NCBI GenBank assembly: GCA_029250625.1
Contig: JAQXEX010000031.1
Span: 1 to 57,552, forward strand
DNA: 57,552 bases
Source: Candidatus Poseidonia sp.
GTDB taxonomy: Archaea > Thermoplasmatota > Poseidoniia > Poseidoniales > Poseidoniaceae
Direction of reading: 5' to 3'
The position numbers and the translations under genes are program-made. The first letter of the stretch is position 1. Each line of letters starts with the position of its first letter. Below the pieces are notes generated by a model. It was not told where the DNA came from. It saw only the letters and a program-made list of their open reading frames with translations, and did no database searches. Below are positions 10,678 to 25,609 of the stretch, in pieces.

Positions 10678-10986
10678 CTAGTTCGCTTCGGTAGTCGAAC
10701 TTGGCTCTTTGTTGAACACATGCGGCCAGCGTCGCTTGAGTGCTCGGAAGAGAAGTCGAGAGAACACCATTGAGATGCCGAGGAAGACGATGGATGTCCA
10801 CCATGGCGCTTCTTCGCTGGTCACCAAGAAGTAGGTGACAACCAAAATTCCCATTCCATATACTGCTCGGAAGGCGGCGAAAAGAAGAAACCCCCTCACA
10901 AGAGGATGGTCAGTTGCTTGACTCATCCAGGATGTGGAATCAGATGCTTCACTCATTTCATGCACCAGTTGATCTTTCTGGCTCAT
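10678..10986 (-). CDS. Small two-helix membrane protein
   Basis: 102 residues. The N-terminal 25 residues are polar. Two membrane helices follow (about GFLLFAAFRAVYGMGILVVTYF and WWTSIVFLGISMVFSRLLF), then a basic RALKRRW stretch and a polar tail. Its ATG overlaps the stop of the upstream TSP3 surface-protein gene by four bases (ATGA), so the two are translationally coupled. No family recognised. A helper in anchoring or export of its partner is only a guess. Confidence 0.75.
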   Translation of the reverse strand: MSQKDQLVHEMSEASDSTSWMSQATDHPLVRGFLLFAAFRAVYGMGILVVTYFLVTSEEAPWWTSIVFLGISMVFSRLLFRALKRRWPHVFNKEPSSTTEAN

Positions 10987-13900
10987 CCTCGGAACTCTTG
11001 GAAGTATTGTTGAGTGTAGGAAAGCGCTTCAGCATGAGGGTAGCCTTGGGCGAGCAGGCCGTTGTAGTAGTCACGAGCAGGGTCGGGCATCGCCATCGGT
11101 TGAGGTGCAACTTGTGCAACGGGCTGAGCTTGGAAGTTGGGCATAGCAACTTGTGCAGCAGGTTGTGCCTGGAAATTAGGCATAGCAACTTGGCCAGCCA
11201 CAGCATCTGCCCAGATCTTTGTTTCATCCTCGCCTTTTCTACGAACAACTACCAACACGGCAATTCCTGCGAGAATGAGTATACCTACTCCTCCGGCAAG
11301 ATAGGTCGTCATGGAGCTTGCACTCTCGGCTTCATCATCAGCCTCTTTGATCCATCGTGTTGGGTCTTTTGGATATGCATCGGCTCCTTCAGCGAGACCC
11401 CAACCGTCAGTTGGGTCGGAGTAATTATCACCATCTTGGTCAAGACATCCGATGCGGTCAGCGCTCGAGTTACCGTAAATCATTGGGCAAGCATCTGCTC
11501 CATTGGCGGTGGTCCACGTGTCATCAGGATCCGAAAGTCCATCGCCGTCGCTGTCAGTGCAGCCAAAGCGGTCAATCTCCGAAGAGTCACGAATCTGAGG
11601 GCATGCGTCAGGCTGGAAACCGAGAGGGTTGTCGCCGTATCCGTCAATGTCACTGTCCGCCCATTGAGTGGGTTCGTCAAAGAAAGCATCTGCACCATCG
11701 GAGACGAAGTAATTGGACGCTGGATCAGGGTCAGAGACCCCGTCCTCGTCGTAATCTCCACATCCAAATCGGTCTGTGTAAGAACCACCAGGTCGCTGAA
11801 TGCAAGCGTCCGGCGTTGTTCCAGATTGGTTATCGCCGTATCCATCACCATCTTCATCGCTCCATTGTGTATCGTCAACTGGGAATGCATCTTGGAGGTT
11901 GTACCATCCGTCACCATCAGCATCCGGGCATCCTGCTGTGTCATCCTTCCATGAAGTGCCTTCTCGTATAGGACATGCATCCTGATTGTAGGCATTGGCG
12001 ACGTAGATTCCAGGCCAATTTGGATTTCTGTCATCCCAACTTTGGTTTGCATAATTATCTCCAAAACCGTCAGCATCGAAGTCCGACCACTGTGTGCTGT
12101 CATCAATGAATGCGTCTGCTCCATCCTCCACATTCCATAATGCATCGGGGTTGGAATATCCATCTCCATCGGAATCAGCACAACCAATGCGGTCCATGGT
12201 TGAGGTTCCCGCTGAATTTGGACATGCGTCTGGGTTGAGCCCATCGGGTGAATCTCCGTAGGTGTCCATGTCGCTGTCAGCCCACTGTGTTGGTTCGTTG
12301 ACGAATGCATCATCAACGTCCGCCCATCCGTCTCCGTCGGTGTCTGGGCAGGCTATCTTTCCATTTTCAGAAGAGTTTCCGTATACATTTGGACAATCGT
12401 CAGAAGAATCTGCCCAGTCATCGCCATCCGTGTCAAGGCATCCGACTTCCCCAAGCGTTGAGGTTCCTGGAACGCTGGAACAATCATCGCTTCCGTCACT
12501 GAAACCATCTCCATCATCGTCGTTGTCCTCATCGACATCTCTGCATCCGTCACCATCAATGTCTGTTGTGGAATCAGAAATCCATGTGGGACGAGGTGGG
12601 CTGTATGATGTGCGAGGGCATGCGTCGACGTCATCGTTAACACCGTCGTTGTCGATATCATTGTCTTCAATATTGTCTCGACATCCATCGCGGTCCCAAT
12701 CCGTAGAGTTGGCTGGGTCGTTGAAGTCTTGGGTAGACGTCCAGTTGTATTGACCTCCACGCGCACAGTTATCCGGTGCGTTGTCAGTCAGTCCGTCGTT
12801 ATCATCATCGGGATCGCATTCATCACCGTTCTCATCGAAATCAGTATTGCCTTGGCCAGGGTTCGAGACGGTTGGGCAATTGTCCTCAAAATCAGGAACT
12901 CCATCGCTGTCAGAATCTTGTTTCATGGATGAGTCAAAGGCCCAAACATAGACGTCCCAGCCTCCAGTGCTGGTAACGGTCGTTGTCCCTTTTGTGATAC
13001 TTGGTGATGAGCCTTGACCAGCAAAGGCACCAACAACTGCGACGACATCAGTGCCGTTGATTGCAATGCCTCTTCCTGTTTCAAAATCTGGACTATCAGT
13101 CACATCCAACCATGCCCATGAGCCCGTTTTAGAAACACCACCAACGATCCCATCAAAATTACCATCCGGCGTAACTGCCTTATTCCCAGCGGTAAAGGTT
13201 CCTTGGAGGTAGCCCGTGAAAATCAATTCATCCTTTGATGTCATATCCATTCCTTCCAGTACGTCATTGGTGTTTGTTCCACCAATCACAGCCCAGTTGC
13301 TGTTGGCAACTCCGCTTCCTTTCTTAATGAAGAAGACATCAGTTCCACCCTTATTTGCGGTGATGGACCAACCGCTTTGGGCAAGAGTTCCCTCAAAGGT
13401 TCCGCCCAAATACAAGGCACCCGTTGAGTCAATATCCAGGTGCTGTACGGATACAACCTGAGATGGAATTCCATAGCCTGTAATTCCGGCAACAGAACCT
13501 GCGCTTGTCATTTTGACGATGAAGGAGTCTTGTGTGCCCGCTACGGAGTAACTCGTTGTCCCGAAAAGAACATTGTTTTGCGTAAGGCACGAAATGTGAT
13601 GGTCACCGTTCAGGTCAGTTACGACGTCGGTAACGATCTGTTGTCCAATGCCGCCTCCATTCGTTACCCATTTGAGCGCTCCATTAGCACCGTCAAGTTT
13701 GGCGATAAACACCTCCTCGTTTGAGACGTTAATTGCAGTTCCACCAAAATCGGTTTCACCTGAAAAATATCCAGCCACGACGATATCGCCCGCAGTGTCT
13801 ACGGATATTGCTTGAGGAATACTCGCATCAGTTGTGGTGTTTGGAAGCGTTTGGAACGCAGTAGCCCATATCCAATTTCCCGTTGGGTCTGCAACAGCGA

Positions 13901-14408
13901 CGAAACCGTCCAGCACCTGAGTGTTCAAGATGGTCTGGCCAAAACTCACTTGACCAAACATATAACCGGTGATGACCGCCATACCATTGACCGTTGAGAT
14001 ATCTGTGAGGAATGAAACACCACCCGTGCTGTGATCAGCTCCGGTCAGGAACGTCCACGAACCGCTTGAATCTATGCCTGCGATGTAGAATTCATTTCCA
14101 TTTGAGAAGGGAGATGTTGGTTGAAGTTGATGGGTTCCAAAGGTCATTGAGCGGTTAAAGTCACCGCCAACAAAGTACCCGTCAAGGCCAGTCGTGATCA
14201 TGGTGTCAAATTCCTCGCCGGTGGCTGAGCCTCCTGCAGAAAGAAAGATTTCAGGGGATGAAGCACGGCCTGAGGCTTCGTCGATGCTCTGGGGTGAAGA
14301 CAATTCCGTTGGTACCGGTTGTTGATAGATGGTAAGTGGACTGAGAACACTCAGAACAAACAATACGACCAAGAACAAGGGTAGGCGATGGCTACGAACA
14401 CTCTGCAT
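10983..14408 (-). CDS. Secreted TSP3-repeat surface protein with beta-propeller-like N-terminal half
   Basis: 1,141 residues. An N-terminal signal peptide (LPLFLVVLFVLSVLSPL) is followed by about 430 residues of repeated motifs such as 'DGYFVGGDF', 'GDIVVAGYFSG' and 'GALYLGGTFEG'. These resemble SBBP-type beta-propeller repeats. Then comes a long run of thrombospondin type 3 calcium motifs (DSDGDGxxDxxDxCP) to about residue 1020. A single membrane helix lies near 1031-1056 and is followed by RRK. The cytoplasmic tail has two copies of MPNFQAQP and ends in an YYNGLLAQGYPHAEALSY motif. Probably exported and anchored with the repeats outside. The function is unknown; adhesion or substrate capture is inference. 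Confidence 0.85.
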   Translation of the reverse strand: MQSVRSHRLPLFLVVLFVLSVLSPLTIYQQPVPTELSSPQSIDEASGRASSPEIFLSAGGSATGEEFDTMITTGLDGYFVGGDFNRSMTFGTHQLQPTSPFSNGNEFYIAGIDSSGSWTFLTGADHSTGGVSFLTDISTVNGMAVITGYMFGQVSFGQTILNTQVLDGFVAVADPTGNWIWATAFQTLPNTTTDASIPQAISVDTAGDIVVAGYFSGETDFGGTAINVSNEEVFIAKLDGANGALKWVTNGGGIGQQIVTDVVTDLNGDHHISCLTQNNVLFGTTSYSVAGTQDSFIVKMTSAGSVAGITGYGIPSQVVSVQHLDIDSTGALYLGGTFEGTLAQSGWSITANKGGTDVFFIKKGSGVANSNWAVIGGTNTNDVLEGMDMTSKDELIFTGYLQGTFTAGNKAVTPDGNFDGIVGGVSKTGSWAWLDVTDSPDFETGRGIAINGTDVVAVVGAFAGQGSSPSITKGTTTVTSTGGWDVYVWAFDSSMKQDSDSDGVPDFEDNCPTVSNPGQGNTDFDENGDECDPDDDNDGLTDNAPDNCARGGQYNWTSTQDFNDPANSTDWDRDGCRDNIEDNDIDNDGVNDDVDACPRTSYSPPRPTWISDSTTDIDGDGCRDVDEDNDDDGDGFSDGSDDCSSVPGTSTLGEVGCLDTDGDDWADSSDDCPNVYGNSSENGKIACPDTDGDGWADVDDAFVNEPTQWADSDMDTYGDSPDGLNPDACPNSAGTSTMDRIGCADSDGDGYSNPDALWNVEDGADAFIDDSTQWSDFDADGFGDNYANQSWDDRNPNWPGIYVANAYNQDACPIREGTSWKDDTAGCPDADGDGWYNLQDAFPVDDTQWSDEDGDGYGDNQSGTTPDACIQRPGGSYTDRFGCGDYDEDGVSDPDPASNYFVSDGADAFFDEPTQWADSDIDGYGDNPLGFQPDACPQIRDSSEIDRFGCTDSDGDGLSDPDDTWTTANGADACPMIYGNSSADRIGCLDQDGDNYSDPTDGWGLAEGADAYPKDPTRWIKEADDEAESASSMTTYLAGGVGILILAGIAVLVVVRRKGEDETKIWADAVAGQVAMPNFQAQPAAQVAMPNFQAQPVAQVAPQPMAMPDPARDYYNGLLAQGYPHAEALSYTQQYFQEFRG
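11107..11184 (-). repeat. Two tandem 39-base units in the TSP3 protein tail
   Basis: Units start at 11107 and 11146, with a partial third from 11185. Each encodes 13 residues of the pattern MPNFQAQPxAQVA. Copies differ mainly at synonymous sites, so the duplication is not very recent. It lies in the cytoplasmic tail, after the membrane helix. Confidence 0.75.
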
Positions 14409-14464
14409 ACTTTACGGGCAGGGCTCAAAGGCCATCAAGGCTTTGTTTCCTTGACGGTACAACT

Positions 14465-14764
14465 TCACTCCATGTTGGAGTCAAGAGCAAGCAAATCACT
14501 GTCACCAGCGTCAAGGACGGTGATGGTAGACACTGAGAAAGGCTTACCACAGGCGATACCGAGTTCACGGTTCACCATTGCTGCACGGTACATGGTCACT
14601 TCAGGGTGACTTGCACGCAAAGCGTCGGTATATTCTTCAGGGCAGTTGGCAGCAACAAGCACCAACTTTGCCTCTCCTTTAGCACAAGCGTCGTTTGCTT
14701 GGCGTTGTCCAAACAACAGGTTTCCTGTTGCGATTGCATTTTTCAATTGTCGGCTTAGATCCAT
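14465..14764 (-). CDS. rpl30e: Ribosomal protein L30e
   Basis: 99 residues; ATG preceded by GGAGG. The L30e fold signature is visible: LKNAIATGNLLFGQRQANDACAKG in parts, then AKLVLVAANCPEE, and the later VNRELGIACGKPF segment. It is the last gene of the rpoH-rpoB-rpoA1-rpoA2 row, 46 bases after rpoA2. L30e beside RNA polymerase genes is the classic archaeal arrangement. It is a large-subunit ribosomal protein that binds kink-turn RNA. Confidence 0.9.
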   Translation of the reverse strand: MDLSRQLKNAIATGNLLFGQRQANDACAKGEAKLVLVAANCPEEYTDALRASHPEVTMYRAAMVNRELGIACGKPFSVSTITVLDAGDSDLLALDSNME

Positions 14765-14810
14765 TTTTTATTCCTCCATTCTCCACATGTGTTTCTCATG
14801 GTTGGGAAAG

Positions 14811-19551
<4,741 letters not shown>

Positions 19552-19555
<4 letters not shown>

Positions 19556-22500
19556 CTTCGGTCCTCCAGTTCAAGGCGCATGGCCACTCCTAAACTCTTC
19601 ATTTCGTCTAGAAGTAGCTTGAATGCATATGAAGTCTGCACCTTGTAGACTTCTGCTCCATCTCCATGGATGGGGCTCACGTAGGTTCCACGCTTCGGGT
19701 CGTACCATGCAATGTGTCCAGATTGGGCACAGACATACATGTCAATACCGTCGGACTCATCGAGCAAACGGTCTTTGATGACCATCGATGCTCCGTGAGC
19801 AATCAGACAGTCACGTTCCATCTCACCAAATCGCAGACCACCTTGTCGGGCACGCCCTTCAGTCGGTTGGCGGGTCAAGATTTGTACACGTCCACGGGAA
19901 CGAGCGTGAATCTTGGAGGAGACCAGGTGGTGCAATCGTTGGTAGAAGATACATCCAACGAAGATGTCGGCAGGGTATGATTCACCGGTTTCACCGTTGA
20001 TCATGGTTTCACGGCCAGTGTGGTCAAGTCCGTTACGGACCAAACCATCACGCAGGCTGGATTCCTTTTCTCCACGGAATGCAGTACCGTCAACACGGCG
20101 GCCTTCCATAGCTCCAACCTTTCCACCGATCATTTCCAGAACGTGGGCCACGGTCATTCTCGAAGGAATTGCGTGTGGGTTGATGATGAGGTCGGGGACG
20201 ACGCCATCAGGGGTGAACGGCATGTCTTCAGGTTCAACCAAGCGTCCAATGACACCCTTTTGTCCGTGGCGGGAGGCGAATTTGTCTCCAACTTCAGGGA
20301 TTTTGTGGCTTCGGACCATGACACGGACCAAGCGGCCCGAGTCAAGGGATTCGGTGACGTAAACGTTGTCGACCCATCCCTTTTCGCCGTGGCGAACGAG
20401 CATTGAAGATTCCCGGCGTTCTTGGGCCATCAAAAAGGCTCCACCCGACGTCTCTTCTAGGAAACGAGGGGGGCTGGTCTTTCCAACCAACACGTTTCCA
20501 CCGATGAGTTCGGTTTCAGGAACAGGCAGTCCGTCGTTCTCCAAGTGCATGTAAGCTTCTGGCGTCTTGAGGCCCTTGATTTCCTGCTTTGAGGAACCGG
20601 GCTTTTCGATTTCTTCTACTTGTCCACCAGGGAATCTGCGGCGTTCTGCATTGTAGGTGCGGTTGAAGGTGGATCGGCCTAGGGCTCGGTCGATTGAACC
20701 CTTGTTCATGATGACAGCGTCTTGCATATTGTATCCGTGCAGGGACATGATGGCGACAATGAAGTTCTGTCCACCTGGGCGGTCATCGAAGTTCGTAGTA
20801 GCCATTGCTCGGGTTTTGGTAATCGAGCGCTGAGGGTAGTGCAGGATGTGAGCACGTGTGTCAGGTCGCATTCGGTAGTTGGCACTCGGCAATCCAAGCG
20901 ATTGCTTGACCATTGCAGTTCCACCGGTAACACGAGGTGTTGAGTTGTGTTCTGGGTAGGGGATGAGCGATGCACATACTCCCAAGACCAGTTGTGGGTC
21001 GATCTCACAATGGGTGTGTTCTTCGGTGTACAAGAGCGGGATTTCGAACTCAGTCGTGTTCCAGTCGCCGTTGGGCATGCGGACGTTGGCTCGTAGGTGA
21101 GCTGTTCGTGCGCCTGGTTCTCCGAGGTTCATCCACTCAATGTCCTCGTTCTTGACGGTACGGCCGGCAAGGCCGGCAGAGTCGCCTTCTGGGACGGTTT
21201 CTGGAAGTACGAACGGGCGTGGGGCGATGTAGAGGTCTTCTTCTTCCTCTGCATCAATCCACTCAACGATTCCTTCAATGACCAAGGAGCGGAAATTCAT
21301 TTCGCCACTGGTCAACTTTGAAAGATGCTCCAGGGTTAAGCGAGGAGCACCGTCGTAGAGGATGAGGACAGGTCGCAAAATACGTCCTTTGTCAGTGTTG
21401 ATGAAAATGTCCTTGTTTTCCTTGTCGTGTCGGATGGAGACCTCAGATGGAATCACACCGCGACGTCGAGCAGACTTGAAGTGCATGACCAATTTCTGTC
21501 CCTTCTTGTGGATTCCGTAAATGTCACCGTTCACGTGGATACGGTCACCATCGGTCCAGTCATCAGGTTGGTAAACTTCCAACTCATCAAGTCGTTCTCG
21601 GATTTCCACTTCATCGATGTTTTCGGAAATGTCAATCATTTGTGCGGCGTTCTTTACCAGTCCACAGTTTTGACCTTCAGGGGTCTCGTTAGGGCACAGG
21701 CGTCCCCATTGTGTGGGGTGGAGGTCACGTGCTTCAAAGTGAGGCTGACTTCGAACGAGCGGTGATGTGACACGGCGCATGTGAGATAGGGCCGCAAGAT
21801 AGGTGGTTCGGTCGAGGAGTTGGCTTACACCAGAGCGTCCGCCGACCCAGTTACCTGTCGCAAGTGCGTGCATGATTTTTGAGGTCAACACGTCAGGGCG
21901 AAGGCAGGAAGTAATCTTGAGTTCACGCTTTCGGTTGTGGTGTCGCTCAAGTTGGTACTTGAGGTCACGAGAGAGTTGACCTGCGGAGACACGGAAGAGG
22001 TCTTCAATGAGGTCTCCTGCAAGACGAACACGCTTGTTGGCGTAGTGGTCCTTGTCGTTCGGGTCTCGTCCTTCAATGGCCATTTCTAGAACTTGGCGGA
22101 CAATTCGGCCCAAGTAAATGGCCTTCTTGTCACGGTCTTCTTGGTTGTCTCCCAAGTGAGGAAGAAGTTCACGGTCTAGGAGTTGGTTGACTCGAGCTTC
22201 ACGGTACTCTTTTTGTTGCCCAGCTGCGAATTTCTTCTGAAGCCATTCGTGGCTTTCGTCTTTGGTTTCGACGCCGTATTCTTCGTTGTCCTTGACTTCG
22301 TTGATGTTGGCAACAATAAACTTGAATGAATCGGTGTTTCCAGCGATCGCTTGGAAAATTTGTTGGTCGTTTTCAACGCCAAGTGCTCGCATAAGGAGGA
22401 CGACGGGAATTGCAGTGGTTCCAGCAGTGCTGATTTTGACCATGAGCATTCCATCACGACGCTTTTCGACGGTGAGTGGTTTGCGCATACCGTCTTTCTG

Positions 22501-23169
22501 GGAGAAGATTTTTGCAACCTCAGTTTGCTTAGCATACCGCTTGTTGATTTCAACAGTCACGCGGTTAGGAGCAAGGTCTTCCATTGAGATGAGGACTCGC
22601 TCGGTTCCGTTGATGATGAAGTAGCCACCGGGGTCAAGAGGGTCTTCGCCTTTCTTGCGCAGAAGGTCATGCCAGTTTGCCTTGTCTTCATCAGAGGTGG
22701 TTGGTGCGAGGACACGGTCTCCAGCAATGTGCTTGGGGTGGAGGTTGCATCGTTCTGAGCGGACCATGATCGGCATGGAACCAACTTGAACGCCCTTCTC
22801 GGTAGGAGACGGGACACCGTTTCGCTTGATGGTGAAATCCATCGAAACAGGGGACATGTAGGTGAGCTTTCGCAGTCGGCATTGCATTGGAGTGGAGTCG
22901 TTGAGGGCTCCGTTGGCTTCCTTGACCATTGGCTTGCCGAGTTTCACGTTCTTGATTCGGATGACAATGTCTTGGTCGGCTACGTCGAGTTTGATGTATC
23001 CGCCTTCATCGTCGTTGAAATCTTCGTCGGTTCCGACACGGATGTTACGAATGATTTTCTCCATGCGGGAGAGGGAGTTCTCTGTAGCTGGGATACAGTC
23101 GTCGTATGATGCGAGTTGGTGGTTGACCAAGCTGCGTTCTCTGAAAAATGATTGAATGATTTCTTGCAT
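19552..23169 (-). CDS. rpoB: DNA-directed RNA polymerase subunit B (unsplit)
   Basis: 1,205 residues, B'' and B' in one chain as in Thermoplasmata and many other archaea, not split as in many methanogens. Conserved blocks include RLCPNETPEGQNCGLVKN, YNMQDAVIMNKG, EVGDKFASRHGQKG and GGLRFGEMERDCLIAHGA (each shown in part). The C-terminal zinc ribbon is degenerate: canonical CxxC...CxxC reads C1147-AQ-S1150 and S1165-PI-H1168. ATG has GAGGAGAGG upstream and lies 12 bases after rpoH. It forms the catalytic half of RNA polymerase opposite A'/A''. Confidence 0.97.
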
Positions 23170-23181
23170 GTTATCCTCTCC

Positions 23182-23832
23182 TCAGTTCCCCTCCACAATC
23201 AGCCGGTAGGCAATTGTGCGTCCTGCCGATGGGGATTGGCGGACGACTTTCAACACTCGGTCAGCAATCCATCCAGCAGCCAGTGGCTTGTGGTCGGGGT
23301 TAGCCGCAAGCCGGGCCATGTCTTCTGCTTCTGCGAGTTCTTTGATGACCTGGACAACCGGGTCGGTGATCAGGACCTTGGGTAGCAATTCCTTGGCGAG
23401 ACGATCTTCACCGGTCTCGGCATCTGGTTGCACCATGTTCCACGGGGCGAGTTCGGACAATTCAATGGCGAGTTGGTCTTCGTCAGAGATATTTGGCTCT
23501 CCAATGAGTTCTTGGTGAGGTACGAGAATGTGATTGAGTGCGTTGAAGCGAGAAGTAATCTCAGGTCGGTCAAAGTCGTCAATAGCCTTTGAGCGGATGG
23601 TGATCTTCTTGCTCTTCTTGGCAGCACGTCGGCGGGAGCCTTGTTCTGCGATGATGTTCATTGTGGTGACGAATTCTTCTGCGTCTTTGGAAATACCGAG
23701 GACAGAGGCGACTTCGTCGTGGCCCAAGTTCTTGATGTCGGTCATGTTTCGGTCTGTGGCGAGTTTGTGAGCGTAATCCTCAGAAACTCCCAGTTCCATT
23801 AAGCGTTTTTTAGTTGCACTTTTTACTACCAT
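23182..23832 (-). CDS. rpoH: DNA-directed RNA polymerase subunit H (Rpb5-like) with extra N-terminal module
   Basis: 216 residues, against about 75-85 for typical archaeal RpoH. The C-terminal half is the Rpb5 C-terminal fold: NHILVPHQELIGEPNISDED at its start, VLITDPVVQVIKELA, and the end RQSPSAGRTIAYRLIVEGN, the usual RpoH finish. Inserts separate these blocks. The first 75 residues start [10 protein letters not shown] and match the N-terminus of RpoA''. I chose ATG 23832 because it reproduces that shared start; an upstream start at 23859 is possible. First protein gene of the RNA polymerase operon, directly after tRNA-Lys. Confidence 0.9.
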   Translation of the reverse strand: MVVKSATKKRLMELGVSEDYAHKLATDRNMTDIKNLGHDEVASVLGISKDAEEFVTTMNIIAEQGSRRRAAKKSKKITIRSKAIDDFDRPEITSRFNALNHILVPHQELIGEPNISDEDQLAIELSELAPWNMVQPDAETGEDRLAKELLPKVLITDPVVQVIKELAEAEDMARLAANPDHKPLAAGWIADRVLKVVRQSPSAGRTIAYRLIVEGN

Positions 23833-23881
23833 TCTGACACCCCGCGAACGCCCTTGCACATGAGCCGGTAGATTCAGCAGG

Positions 23882-23955
23882 CGGGCCTGACGGGGTTCGA
23901 ACCCGCGACCATCGGATTAAAAGTCCGACGCTCTACCTGACTGAGCTACAGGCCC
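23882..23955 (-). tRNA. tRNA-Lys (anticodon UUU)
   Basis: On the minus strand the 74 bases fold into a full cloverleaf. The acceptor stem is GGGCCTG/CAGGCCC, the D arm is GCTC...GAGC, the anticodon arm is TCGGA-CTTTTAA-TCCGA with anticodon TTT, and the T arm is GCGGG-TTCGAAC-CCCGT. No intron and no encoded CCA. It lies 49 bases before rpoH on the same strand and may share its transcript. Confidence 0.96.
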
Positions 23956-23995
23956 AAAGTAGCAACTTGGGCTTTCCGTCCGACCTTCAAGGTGT

Positions 23996-24003
23996 TATTA
24001 TAC
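23996..24003 (-). promoter_or_regulatory. Putative TATA box for tRNA-Lys and the RNA polymerase operon
   Basis: The minus strand reads TATAATAA here, 41 bases before the tRNA 5' end. With the usual archaeal spacing, transcription would start near 23970, a short leader before the tRNA. No other TATA-like element is obvious in the 50 bases between the tRNA and rpoH, so the tRNA and rpo genes may share this promoter. Confidence 0.5.
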
Positions 24004-24202
24004 GTTTCGGGGGGTGGGTGACCTGCACTCATCGACCCCGATAACACATGATTTCCGGCATAGGGTGATAAAAACTGCGTTTCGGCCTTGTATGGGCAAT
24101 CCTCGGGATTGATGGACGCATAGACTCTTGAGGCTGATGGGTTTGGAGTGCCATGTGAAAACAGGGCCGAACTTCAGCGCCGAGGCCGCCGAGGAGGAAA
24201 TT

Positions 24203-25609
24203 ATGCGGCTTCAACGACCCGCTCAAAAAGTGGTTTGGACCTCGCCAACGCGCCAGTCGTTTCAGTTCGATTTGCCCGTGACAGTTTATCCTCCAAGAGA
24301 AGATACTTCTCTTTTGGCGGGAGCACTTCATCGACTGGGATTGCCTCATGGAACATCTTGCCTTGAAATCGGTTGCGGCAGCGGGGCAGTGTCCCTTCAT
24401 GCCGCAACTCTGGGGTGGAGGGTTGTTGCTTGTGACATCAACCCGTTTGCAGTCGCTTGTGCGCGTCATCATGCCTCGTTGTACGGTCAAACAATTACGG
24501 TACTGGAAGGGGGACCTGGCCCCGAGCTCGATGGTGGAGCAAACCAGTGGGGTGGTGATGCTCACTACGACGTGGTCATGTGGAATCTTCCATATTTGCC
24601 TCAGCCGGCGGAGGATGAGGATGTTTTGGGGCCAATGGAGGAATCAGCACTCATTGATAGCGACGAAAGAGGCCTCTTCATTCGGTACGTGGAACGGCTT
24701 GCTCATGGACAGTTAATCAAACAACATGGAGTCGCCCTTGCAGTCGTCTCAAGTCTACTCGACGGCCGAGATGCATGTTCAACCGCATGGAGGCACGGGC
24801 TGGCTGCAAGGATCTTTTCAGAAGAGGTATTCGAAGACGGTGAATCGTTGGTTTTAATCGCTATGTGGCATCCATTTGCGGGCAAGGAACGCCTGCACGA
24901 ACCGGTTGTTCAGAGCACCAATTCCGTTTTGTTGGAGCATTCGTACCCTGTCGGTGTCCGTCAAACAGCAAACGTTCAGCAGCAGGGGCGGGGCCGGAGA
25001 GGGCGGACATGGGAGTCTCTGGAGGGCGCTTTGGCCGCCTCTTGGGTAGTCGATGCTGGAACCAATTCGCTTCACAAGCCGGCTGACCAAGTACATCTCG
25101 GATACAATCTCATGAAATTATTCCAATCGTATGGTTCAGACCGCATCTGTCTCAAGTGGCCCAATGACCTCTACATCCGTTCTTCATTGTCAACTCCTTG
25201 GAGAAAATGCGCTGGAGTTTTGTTTGAAGGCAGGACGATGGGCAGTGGGCAACGGACGGTTCTCGGAATTGGCCTTAATCTCGCAGCGCCTTCCGACTCC
25301 GAATTTGCAGGCCTTTCTGAATTGGATCAACGTGTTGATGCAGAGGGCGTTCTGCCTCAACTTCATGCGGTTGTGGCTTCAATGTTTGAAGTTCAAGATG
25401 CGCCTAACATCCCTTTGACTGCTCCGTCGGAACACGCACTTGATGAGGCTTTGAAATTCGGTTCTACTGCCTTAGGGCCTCTCTTCTATAGGGGCGCTAA
25501 GGTTGATGTAGACGGCTTGAATGACGCCGGTTCCCTCCGGGTCAGGACAGAGTTGGGTGAAACTGTTTTATTGGATGACCCCGATGAATTGGAATGGTCA
25601 AACATCTAA
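24203..25609 (+). CDS. Fusion of HemK/Mtq2-like methyltransferase and biotin-protein ligase
   Basis: 468 residues from ATG 24203, which follows GAGGAGGAAATT; an in-frame ATG at 24128 lacks such a site. Residues 1-230 look like a HemK2/Mtq2-type S-adenosylmethionine methyltransferase. They have the PREDT motif, EIGCGSGAV (55-63), a CDINPFAV segment, and NLPY (128-131) in place of NPPY. Mtq2 relatives methylate the GGQ glutamine of release factor 1. Residues 245-468 are a biotin-protein ligase: QGRGRRGRTW (261-270), KWPND (318-322) with the biotin-contacting lysine, and KCAGVLFEG. A probable substrate, the biotin carrier protein, is encoded at 44885-45295. No stop or frame change separates the halves. 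Overlaps the convergent next gene by 12 bases. Confidence 0.88.
   Translation: MRLQRPAQKVVWTSPTRQSFQFDLPVTVYPPREDTSLLAGALHRLGLPHGTSCLEIGCGSGAVSLHAATLGWRVVACDINPFAVACARHHASLYGQTITVLEGGPGPELDGGANQWGGDAHYDVVMWNLPYLPQPAEDEDVLGPMEESALIDSDERGLFIRYVERLAHGQLIKQHGVALAVVSSLLDGRDACSTAWRHGLAARIFSEEVFEDGESLVLIAMWHPFAGKERLHEPVVQSTNSVLLEHSYPVGVRQTANVQQQGRGRRGRTWESLEGALAASWVVDAGTNSLHKPADQVHLGYNLMKLFQSYGSDRICLKWPNDLYIRSSLSTPWRKCAGVLFEGRTMGSGQRTVLGIGLNLAAPSDSEFAGLSELDQRVDAEGVLPQLHAVVASMFEVQDAPNIPLTAPSEHALDEALKFGSTALGPLFYRGAKVDVDGLNDAGSLRVRTELGETVLLDDPDELEWSNI

Noticed and set aside
10983-14408. Antisense open frames across the TSP3 and surface-protein genes
   Set aside because: Long frames on the opposite strand arise from the repeated GAT/GAC-rich codons; they have serine/proline-rich nonsense products.
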